Positions 1 through 6,107 of a stretch of DNA of 39,413 nucleotides are shown piece by piece. A program made the position numbers and the translations under genes. The first letter of the stretch is position 1. Every line of letters begins with the position of its first letter. A model generated the notes under the pieces. The model saw nothing but the letters and a program-made list of their open reading frames with translations. It did not search any database and was not told the DNA's origin. The stretch is from the NCBI GenBank assembly GCA_002349055.1, contig DECD01000040.1, positions 1 to 39,413 on the forward strand. The letters are read 5' to 3'. The DNA is from Bacteroidales bacterium UBA2939 (GTDB taxonomy: Bacteria > Bacteroidota > Bacteroidia > Bacteroidales > P3).

Positions 1-15
1 TTTTAAGAGACACTA

Positions 16-1194
16 GTGAAAAAAACACTTATCTTTTTAATCGGATTGGTTTTGTCCACGACTGCCTTTGGGCAAAGCGGCAAATACACCATTAAATGTA
101 CTGTTGACGACGAGTCTCTCAACGGAGAAATGGCAATACTCCAGAAACATACGTCCGGTGACGACTGGGAATATGACAGCTGCGTGGTGCGGAAAGGCAA
201 GTTCTCTTTCGAGGGAAGTGTCTCGGAACCCGTCTTTGCAGATGTTGTTTTTCGTATAAGAAAGCAGAAAGCACCATACCTTTTCGGGTTCGTTCTCGAA
301 CCCGGCACCATCCACATTGACCATCTTCACGAGTATGACCGCGATGTTATCTTATCTGGGACTCCACGAAACGAAGCCATAAACGCCTATCGTCTAGCCG
401 ACCATGCCGACACCCTGGCTCTTAACCCTCAGGAGCGTCTCCGTTGGGATACAGTCGTTAAAATCTGGAATAAGGAAATAGAGTTGAGTCCTGAGATTGC
501 CAAGCCCCTGAAGGATTGGTCTAGTTCTCTGCTGAAATCTCTCTATGACAGACGCCAGCAGCGCTTATGGCAGCTGTATCACCAAAACGATCAAAACATT
601 GTGGCTCTCTATGCCATGGAAAAACTGCTGGAATATGACAATATCACAGCAGACTTTCTCGACAGCACCTTGAAAACAGCAGCACCTATGGTGTCGGAAA
701 AATTTGGATACCAAGTAAACTATCTGCGTGCGAAAGAGAATACCTCAGAGGGAAAACTCTACATTGATATTCCAGGAACAGTAGCTTTTTACAAGAAGGA
801 ACAATTCAAATGGGAAGAAAAGGATGGTTCACTAAAGGATATTATTGATGGGAAACTGGCATTGATTGATTTCTGGGCATCGTGGTGTGGCCCCTGCCGT
901 GAGGAAATTCGTACCAACCTTATTCCACTCTACAACAAATACAAAGACAGCGGATTGGTGGTGGTGGGAGTTGATGTGTGGGATGACATCGACAACTTCT
1001 GGCGTGCTGTAGGGGCAGAGCGCATCAAATATCCCCAGCTGATTGATACCAACAACGCTTCCGGACAGAAATATGGTTTTAGAGGAATCCCCGAAATAAT
1101 CCTCATCGGTCCCGACGGCACCATCCTCGCCCGCGGCCTCCGCGACTCCTATATTGAGGAAGCAGTAAAGGATGCACTGAAAAAAGAAGAATAA
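16..1194 (+). CDS. Secreted TlpA/ResA-like thioredoxin with N-terminal DUF4369-like domain
   Basis: Predicted periplasmic thiol-disulfide oxidoreductase. Residues 1-19 form a signal peptide (KK, hydrophobic core, cleavage near FGQ). Residues about 22-115 look like the DUF4369 domain that often precedes thioredoxin domains in Bacteroidota. A helical linker follows, and the C-terminal third is a thioredoxin fold with the redox motif WCGPC (Cys291 and Cys294) and the cis-Pro region GIPEIILIGPDG. The start is GTG at 16, because an in-frame TAA lies at 4-6 and no ATG comes close after it. The length (392 aa) is normal for this architecture. It ends 16 bp before the bspA-like gene, so the two are probably co-transcribed. 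The exact substrate cannot be told from sequence. Confidence 0.9.
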   Translation: MKKTLIFLIGLVLSTTAFGQSGKYTIKCTVDDESLNGEMAILQKHTSGDDWEYDSCVVRKGKFSFEGSVSEPVFADVVFRIRKQKAPYLFGFVLEPGTIHIDHLHEYDRDVILSGTPRNEAINAYRLADHADTLALNPQERLRWDTVVKIWNKEIELSPEIAKPLKDWSSSLLKSLYDRRQQRLWQLYHQNDQNIVALYAMEKLLEYDNITADFLDSTLKTAAPMVSEKFGYQVNYLRAKENTSEGKLYIDIPGTVAFYKKEQFKWEEKDGSLKDIIDGKLALIDFWASWCGPCREEIRTNLIPLYNKYKDSGLVVVGVDVWDDIDNFWRAVGAERIKYPQLIDTNNASGQKYGFRGIPEIILIGPDGTILARGLRDSYIEEAVKDALKKEE

Positions 1195-1210
1195 TCATTC
1201 AAAAATAATT

Positions 1211-1942
1211 ATGATGAAACGTATATTGATGCTTTTTGTTGCCGTTCTGGCCATGTGGCTGGACATCAAAGCGCAAAACTATGATTTCTCCGCCGAAGCC
1301 CCCAGTGGACAGACTCTGTATTATAAGATTGTTGACGGCCACGCTGAGGTTGTTTCCCGAGGATATGATTATGTTGAGGGTGATGTTGTAATACCTGCTA
1401 CCGTGGACTATGACAACACGACCTACGATGTCACCAAAATCGCAGATGTCGATTATCGCGGAGCATTTGAAGGTTGTGAAAATCTAACCTCCATCACGAT
1501 CCCAGCCAGTATTACATCCATTGGCTATTGGGCTTTTTATGATTGTAGCAATCTAACATCAGTAAACTATACCGGCACAATCGCTCAATGGTGTAGAATT
1601 GATTTCCGGAACGACTACGCTAATCCCATTAATATAACGCATTCGTTGAATATCAATGGTAACCATATTTCAAATCTTGTAATTCCTAATGATGTTATTG
1701 AGATAAAAAAATATGCATTCTGCGGATGCAGTAGTTTACAATCTGTCACTATTGGCAGTGGAGTATCCACTATTGGATTTCATGCCTTTAGAGATTGCAG
1801 TAGTTTACAATCTGTCACTATTGGCAGTGGAGTATCCACTATTGGATCTTATGCCTTTTACGGTTGCAGCAATCTTACGTCCATTAGTTTACCAAATGGA
1901 GTGACAACGATAGTTACCGTTAATACGCCTTTATATTTTTAA
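1211..1942 (+). CDS. BspA-like leucine-rich-repeat surface protein, N-terminal fragment cut by the prophage
   Basis: This is the 5' part of a large BspA-family gene. Residues 1-21 are a signal peptide (ending IKAQ), followed by a PSGQTLYYKI module and several LRR_5-type repeats of the form F-x-x-C-x-x-L-x-S-V-x-I-x-x-x-V-x-x-I. Native sequence runs through codon 231 (Val, 1901-1903). From the shared ACA at 1904 the frame passes into the phage arm and stops at 1940-1942 after TIVTVNTPLYF. The original gene continues at 25531. The family is exported and often involved in adhesion. The fragment keeps its signal peptide, so a short LRR protein could still be exported, but the original 1626-codon product is lost in the lysogen. 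Confidence 0.9.
   Translation: MMKRILMLFVAVLAMWLDIKAQNYDFSAEAPSGQTLYYKIVDGHAEVVSRGYDYVEGDVVIPATVDYDNTTYDVTKIADVDYRGAFEGCENLTSITIPASITSIGYWAFYDCSNLTSVNYTGTIAQWCRIDFRNDYANPINITHSLNINGNHISNLVIPNDVIEIKKYAFCGCSSLQSVTIGSGVSTIGFHAFRDCSSLQSVTIGSGVSTIGSYAFYGCSNLTSISLPNGVTTIVTVNTPLYF
1727..1847 (+). repeat. Near-identical 69-bp direct repeat inside the LRR-coding region
   Basis: Two copies of about 52 identical bases start at 1727 and 1796. The 69-bp offset equals one 23-residue LRR unit. The third-position identity points to a recent duplication of one repeat. Confidence 0.85.
1904..1930. other. attL: host half-site, AC core, phage arm
   Basis: The crossover lies in the ACA codon at 1904-1906, which also occurs at 25531-25533. 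The phage arm contains TACGCCT at 1924-1930, the inverse of AGGCGTA at 25506-25512. Each is centred the same distance (19.5 bp) from dinucleotide AC (1904-1905 and 25531-25532), as expected for the two symmetric arms of a serine-integrase attP. Confidence 0.85.
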
Positions 1943-2079
1943 CTATTTTTAACATTTTAACCCCTTAAAAATCAACCGCAAAACGCTCTAAACAGGGGCG
2001 ATTTTTTCATTTTTGGGGGTCATCCAAACCACAAAAACAGGCATATTCAAATTATACGCTGTCATTCAGTGGTTTACGA
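1943..2079. other. Left-end non-coding stretch of the prophage
   Basis: There is no gene here. It holds AT-rich TTAACTATTTTTAAC at about 1940-1954 and a short hairpin CGC...GCG at about 1984-2001 followed by a T6 run, which could stop transcription arriving from the truncated bspA fragment on the plus strand. Confidence 0.4.
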
Positions 2080-2385
2080 TTATTCGCGTTCTTTTTTAAG
2101 TCTTTCTAACTCACTGACTAACTTCGCGTTAGTTCGTTTCAGTTCCTCAATGGTCGGCGTGTCTTTTTGTTCGTTAAGTCTTGCATCCAGTTCTGCCCTC
2201 TGTCTTACACCGTCTGCATGAATACGTCTGACCTCTGCCAACATTTCGCGTAACTCTTTTTGTTGCTCTTTTCGCGTTTTAAGTCCCATAGATTTACGTT
2301 CCCTCTCCATTATTTCAAGTAGTTTAGGGTCGGGATGTTCAAACATCTCTCTAAATGCTTTGTTGGGGTCTTTTGCCTTTTTCAT
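2080..2385 (-). CDS. Small coiled-coil phage protein of unknown function
   Basis: 101 aa, highly charged (rich in Lys, Glu and Arg) and predicted almost wholly helical. The C-terminal half looks like a coiled coil with heptad-like leucines (LKRTNAKLVSELERLKKERE). No family recognised. It starts 3 bp after the stop of the adjacent methyltransferase gene and is the last gene before attL, so it probably belongs to the methyltransferase operon. Confidence 0.7.
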   Translation of the reverse strand: MKKAKDPNKAFREMFEHPDPKLLEIMERERKSMGLKTRKEQQKELREMLAEVRRIHADGVRQRAELDARLNEQKDTPTIEELKRTNAKLVSELERLKKERE

Positions 2386-2388
2386 ATA

Positions 2389-3270
2389 TCAATCAATTAC
2401 GTTGTAAAGCCACTTTAACACGGTGTCGCCTGTATAGCCTTTTTCCCATATAAACCACGCATACATAGTGAGGTTTGCCCCTTGCTCTTTGTAGGTGTCA
2501 AAGTCGCCGTTTCGGGCAATGATAATACGGTTTTGGTACACATATATCCGCGACGGTGGGAAAGGCACATATAGGCGTGTGTAACGGTCTTTTGAGGTCA
2601 AATAATGCAGCGGTAGCAATACCGCCACCTTCCCCCTGCAAATCCTTATACACTTCAAAATATGGTCTACCGTGTCCGCTGTGTTCTGTTTGGTTTTCCT
2701 GTTAATGTAAGGTGGATTGGTGATAATGTCAAATTTCCCTTCTTCAACTTCAAGTGTCGTAAAGTCTGCCACCCTGTTACAACCACGGTCGATTATATCA
2801 TAGTTGGTCACATTGTAGCCGTGTGCCTGTATCTCTCTACTCATGAAACCGCCACCGCAAAACGGCTCTAATATCTCATTATGGAAACTCTCAACCCTTA
2901 ACAAGTCGCGTGTCACACTGGGATGGGTAGCGTAGTAGTTGTAGAAGTCGGCCACCGCAATTTTCGTGTCTTCTAAATGATACTCTTTTTTGAAGTCCTC
3001 AATGGTCATTTCCCCAGTGATAACAGGCCAGTATTTTTTTATGGTCTGTGGGGCTTTTTTTGTAGCGTTTGCAAACTGATATACGGTTAAAGTGGGGTCT
3101 TTCTTATAGGCTTTTATTAGGCCGTCTAAAAGGGTTGTCAGCCTCTCGCCCTGTCGGTCAATGCCATTGCGTTTAATGTAGCGTTTAATGGCCAACTCAT
3201 TGACATTGTTTGCTTCGGCGTTTTCCTTTATAGTTAGTTTGGGGTCGTATGTCCTTATCTTTAAGTTCAT
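2389..3270 (-). CDS. Phage DNA N6-adenine methyltransferase with N-terminal DNA-binding region
   Basis: 293 aa. The SAM-binding motif I is EPFCGGGF (residues about 135-142) and the catalytic motif is NPPY (185-188), a motif order typical of N6-adenine methyltransferases. Residues 1-90 hold one or two helix-turn-helix-like segments (KLTIKENAEANNVNELAIKR and TVYQFANATKKAPQTIKKYW) that may supply sequence recognition. No restriction enzyme is nearby, so it is an orphan enzyme, probably protecting phage DNA from host restriction. The target sequence is unknown. The start is preceded by the inverted repeat at 3271-3289. Confidence 0.85.
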   Translation of the reverse strand: MNLKIRTYDPKLTIKENAEANNVNELAIKRYIKRNGIDRQGERLTTLLDGLIKAYKKDPTLTVYQFANATKKAPQTIKKYWPVITGEMTIEDFKKEYHLEDTKIAVADFYNYYATHPSVTRDLLRVESFHNEILEPFCGGGFMSREIQAHGYNVTNYDIIDRGCNRVADFTTLEVEEGKFDIITNPPYINRKTKQNTADTVDHILKCIRICRGKVAVLLPLHYLTSKDRYTRLYVPFPPSRIYVYQNRIIIARNGDFDTYKEQGANLTMYAWFIWEKGYTGDTVLKWLYNVID

Positions 3271-3422
3271 ACAGGTTTAACGTGTAAACCTCTAATTTAT
3301 TGTGCCTTGTAAAGGTTTGAAAAATTGCCGTGTGTGCAAAGGAAAGTGGGGGCGTGGTTTAATCGTCTCATCGTCAAAAAATTACACCGCCCCCTATCGA
3401 AAATTTTTGCTACTGAAAGTAC
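3271..3422. other. Intergenic region with two inverted repeats upstream of the methyltransferase
   Basis: AGGTTTA and TAAACCT (7 bp each, 5-nt loop) lie at about 3273-3291, just before the methyltransferase ATG, where they could form an mRNA hairpin or an operator. A second imperfect repeat pairs GGGGGCG near 3349 with CGCCCCC near 3390. Neither is followed by a clear U-run on the minus strand, so a terminator role is doubtful. Confidence 0.5.
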
Positions 3423-3680
3423 CTATAAGAACTTGCAATATATTTGATAGGCTCTTTCACCGCCTCGCCGTATGATTGCGTCTTTGATAGTGTCCTGTGG
3501 CTGTAACCTCAATGCCTGTGCCGTCTTTCTCAAATTGACCGAAACTATTGTGTCATCGGGTATCATTGCACCTGTCGGCACGTCGTATATATCACATATT
3601 GTAGACAACCGAAAAGACATTATCTTTTCCCATTCAAGGGCTAACAACCTACATTCTGTTTCCCATACGCTCATTTGCAA
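3423..3680 (-). CDS. Hypothetical phage protein
   Basis: 85 aa, no family recognised. It overlaps the 3' end of the larger methyltransferase gene by 10 bp, so it is translationally linked to it. No signal peptide or membrane segment is visible. The central part contains a DDTIVSVNLRKTAQALRL segment. It lies between two methyltransferase genes and may be an accessory to them; that is inference. Confidence 0.65.
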   Translation of the reverse strand: MQMSVWETECRLLALEWEKIMSFRLSTICDIYDVPTGAMIPDDTIVSVNLRKTAQALRLQPQDTIKDAIIRRGGERAYQIYCKFL

Positions 3681-4414
3681 ATCCTCACAATAGTTGCAGC
3701 AATATTCGTGCCACTCTCGGCAAACTCGCCACTTTCTAACCGTTCCATTTCAAGGCACTCCACCTCCTCGCACCACTGGCGAAACTCCACGCTCTTTTTG
3801 TCGTTGGCGAAAGTCCAGTGCATACTCATAATGGCCACAAGTTCGCCATCGTCTTTTAGCCACTCATACGCACGTTTAACGTGGTCGATGTCTTGGTTAC
3901 GGCTAAATGGTGGGTTCATTATGATTTTGTCATATATAGGTTGTGGCTCTGCTGCCATAAAGTCATCGCCTATTAGGTTTGCACCCTCAACGTGTTTCAA
4001 TACCAATCTGTTTATATCCATTAACTCAAAACAATCTACCGTCACATTTGGGTTTTCCCTGCGTACTGCCTGTATCAATGCCCCTTGACCTGCCGACGGC
4101 TCCAGTACCCTGTCGCCTGTCATTATACGGCTCAAATAGTCTGTCAGTAGTTCCGCTACCTTGTAGGGCGTTCCGAAAAACTGGAACTTCTTTTTGAGGT
4201 CGACAGGCTCGCCGCTTTTCAACAATTCGACAAGTGCCGTAGGGTCGGACTGGAAGACAAAACCGTCCTTGTATCGGTTCCATTTGCCCCCTATCATTTC
4301 CAGTTGTTTTTTTAGGTCGGTGTAGTCTTTGCGGTCAAGTGTGGTGTGTGGTAAGTGCAATATGCCTTCTTCCGCGTCAATGGTGCATTGTTCCAGTATC
4401 TCTTTAACGGTCAT
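3671..4414 (-). CDS. Phage DNA N6-adenine methyltransferase
   Basis: 247 aa. Motif I is LEPSAGQGAL (residues 104-113), the acidic residue after strand 2 is in CFELMDINR (129-136), and the catalytic NPPF is at 167-170. The first 75 residues form a separate small region (GGKWNRYKDGFVF) seen in phage and plasmid methylases. It is unlike the other methyltransferase at 2389-3270, so the phage carries two non-duplicate adenine methylases. It overlaps the holin-like gene by 11 bp and follows it in the same transcript. Probable role: protecting phage DNA against restriction. Confidence 0.85.
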   Translation of the reverse strand: MTVKEILEQCTIDAEEGILHLPHTTLDRKDYTDLKKQLEMIGGKWNRYKDGFVFQSDPTALVELLKSGEPVDLKKKFQFFGTPYKVAELLTDYLSRIMTGDRVLEPSAGQGALIQAVRRENPNVTVDCFELMDINRLVLKHVEGANLIGDDFMAAEPQPIYDKIIMNPPFSRNQDIDHVKRAYEWLKDDGELVAIMSMHWTFANDKKSVEFRQWCEEVECLEMERLESGEFAESGTNIAATIVRICK

Positions 4415-4670
4415 TGTCCTTTTGCTTGTCTTCGTTATTTGCTGTTACCTCCTTTATTATTTGGGTCAATTTGTGGCTATATACCACGTCGATGCCTAAT
4501 ATTGCCCCTGCGGTAATGAATATCTCTCCAGCCCCTGCGATAACACTTGAAGTTATCACGCCCACTGGGTCAACTATCATTCCAGTAAATAGCAATGCTA
4601 CACCCAGTACGCACATAGTAGCGGAGAGCCAAAATTTTCTGTTGTCGGTGGTGGTATTAGTATTTGTCAT
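4404..4670 (-). CDS. Holin-like membrane protein
   Basis: 88 aa with two hydrophobic segments (about residues 12-33 and 37-60) joined by a tight DPVG turn and followed by a charged tail (NNEDKQKDNDR). This fits a small phage holin, which makes pores in the inner membrane at the end of infection. It lies directly after the tail-fibre genes, a usual place for lysis genes. No endolysin adjoins it. Another small membrane protein cannot be ruled out. Confidence 0.65.
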   Translation of the reverse strand: MTNTNTTTDNRKFWLSATMCVLGVALLFTGMIVDPVGVITSSVIAGAGEIFITAGAILGIDVVYSHKLTQIIKEVTANNEDKQKDNDR

Positions 4671-4690
4671 GTCTGTCTGTTGTTAGTCTG

Positions 4691-4930
4691 TTATATCAAA
4701 CCCAAATTGAAAGTGCCACAATCTATAACATCATCCTGTGTGTGTGTGCCTTTGACCATCAAACTCCAATAGTCGTTTGTTTCGTCGGTCGGAATGTTGC
4801 CGTGTGTCTCGGTAAGTGCAACGTAACTGCTGCCATTATACAAAACAACATCCATCGGGTCATAGTGTTCTGTGGCTGAAAAGTCACCCTTAAATTTGGG
4901 CAAAACTCGCCCTAAATTATACCTACTCAT
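4691..4930 (-). CDS. Short tail-fibre-type protein sharing the adhesin module of its neighbour
   Basis: 79 aa. Its first 60 residues copy the N-terminal module of the preceding 362-aa protein: YNLGR at the start, a central D-V-V/F-L-YNGSSYV stretch, and a final YW-x-LM. This module resembles the small aromatic carbohydrate-binding modules at tips of phage fibres. Its ATG overlaps the stop of the upstream gene (ATGA), so translation is coupled. It may be an alternative or partner tail-tip subunit. Confidence 0.75.
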   Translation of the reverse strand: MSRYNLGRVLPKFKGDFSATEHYDPMDVVLYNGSSYVALTETHGNIPTDETNDYWSLMVKGTHTQDDVIDCGTFNLGLI

Positions 4931-6015
4931 ATAGCGTCGTATTTTTCAATTCTAATGTACTTGCCGTGTATGGTCATCAACCCTGTCTCGTCGGCATCAA
5001 AACGTGTGCTGCCGTTCAAGTAGCAACCTGTCGGCAATACAATATCAAAAGCGGATTGTGCGTGTATCACCACATAACTTTTTTCGTTCTCTATCAAATC
5101 CGCGTCATAATAGTTAACAAACGACAAATCCTGTATTTCAAACGCTGTCAAAGCCTTGGTGAAATACTTTGTGTTAGGCATTAACTTAACGATATGTCCG
5201 TTGTCTGTCAGCACTTCGTTGTCGCCATCCTGTGTGTCGGGTGTTACGATTGCCTCTTTGACCTTAACCGTTGCCCCATCGTTTAGGTCGGTGAGGTTTA
5301 CAGGCACTGCAATATTAAGTTCTGCCGTGGCTGAAGGTGAGTAAGTGCCGACGGTCGTATTGTTACGCTTTAGTGTCAGTGTGTTGTTTGCAATAGTGAC
5401 CGTTGTATTGGTTGACTGGTTGGCCGTGAAAGTTCCCAGTGTATTACCGCCCTGTTGTATTGTCAATGTGCCGTTGTTCGGGGTGCTGCCACCGCCACCG
5501 CTGCCAACTGGTATTTCAATAGTGACATCCTCTTTCGTATTTGCTGAGAATTTGCCTATTGTTTCGCGGTTGTCCTGTCGTATAAACGTCAGTGTGCCGT
5601 CGTTTGGCTTTGGCACGTTGACCGTGGTGTTTCCGCTTTGGTTTGCCGTGAAAGTGCCTAATCTGTTGTTACCGTAGTTGATTGCCAGTGTGCCGTTGTT
5701 CGGTACTGATAACCCTGCAAGTTTCTCTTTTTCCGCTGTGGTGAAAGTGTTATAGTCGGGGTCAATGATAACGCCACCATTAACCAGTGTATCTATAATC
5801 TGCTGTTGTTGTTCGGGGGTCATTGTCGCCTGTCCAGCCTCGGCCATCAACTGCCAGTAACTTGTGTTTGTCGGCACTTTGTTTGTGGTGCTGTCGGCCT
5901 TGCAGACGTAAGAACTGCCATTGTAAAGAACAAAGTCCAGTTTGTTGTAGTTTGCACTACTGCTATAAGTACCGCGTGGGTTCAATATAAATCTACCTAA
6001 ATTGTAAGTTGCCAT
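4927..6015 (-). CDS. Tail fibre / receptor-binding protein with internal repeats
   Basis: 362 aa. Residues 3-58 form a module (YNLGR, LDFVLYNGSSYV, YWQLM) that looks like a small carbohydrate-binding domain. Residues about 63-103 are helical (EQQQQIIDTLVNGG, EKEKLAGL), a usual trimerising region. Residues about 105-237 contain four degenerate beta repeats built on NNGTL-x-I...LGTFTANQS-x-N-TTV, split by a glycine hinge (171-176). The C-terminal 120 residues are unassigned. Thr/Asn-rich beta repeats behind tail genes indicate a fibre that binds the host surface. It begins its own unit after a terminator and an ACTATTTATA motif. Confidence 0.8.
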   Translation of the reverse strand: MATYNLGRFILNPRGTYSSSANYNKLDFVLYNGSSYVCKADSTTNKVPTNTSYWQLMAEAGQATMTPEQQQQIIDTLVNGGVIIDPDYNTFTTAEKEKLAGLSVPNNGTLAINYGNNRLGTFTANQSGNTTVNVPKPNDGTLTFIRQDNRETIGKFSANTKEDVTIEIPVGSGGGGSTPNNGTLTIQQGGNTLGTFTANQSTNTTVTIANNTLTLKRNNTTVGTYSPSATAELNIAVPVNLTDLNDGATVKVKEAIVTPDTQDGDNEVLTDNGHIVKLMPNTKYFTKALTAFEIQDLSFVNYYDADLIENEKSYVVIHAQSAFDIVLPTGCYLNGSTRFDADETGLMTIHGKYIRIEKYDAI

Positions 6016-6041
6016 TATCTTTGTGTCTTTTATATATTATA

Positions 6042-6051
6042 TATAAATAGT
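6042..6051 (-). promoter_or_regulatory. ACTATTTATA motif, copy 1 (tail-fibre unit)
   Basis: On the minus strand GCCGACTATTTATATATA, 27 nt before the fibre start and just after the terminator at 6068-6086. One of nine copies of a candidate phage late-gene element; activity not proven. Confidence 0.7.
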
Positions 6052-6067
6052 CGGCACAAAAGAAAAA

Positions 6068-6086
6068 GGGGGTCTAAACAACCCCC
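6068..6086 (-). terminator. Intrinsic terminator after the large tail gene
   Basis: On the minus strand GGGGGT and ACCCCC form a 6-bp stem with a 7-nt loop, followed by TTTTTCTTTT. It ends transcription from the 910-aa tail gene. Confidence 0.8.
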
Positions 6087-6107
6087 AAAAAGAGAAAGAT
6101 ATGCTAA

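Noticed and set aside
1940..1954. Tenth ACTATTTATA copy (AACTATTTTTAAC)
   Set aside because: Degenerate, and no gene follows on its strand; AT-rich chance is a simple explanation. The similar site at 25164-25176 is described only as degenerate.
4927..6015. Diversity-generating retroelement acting on the tail fibre
   Set aside because: No reverse transcriptase, template repeat or variable repeat is visible in the prophage.
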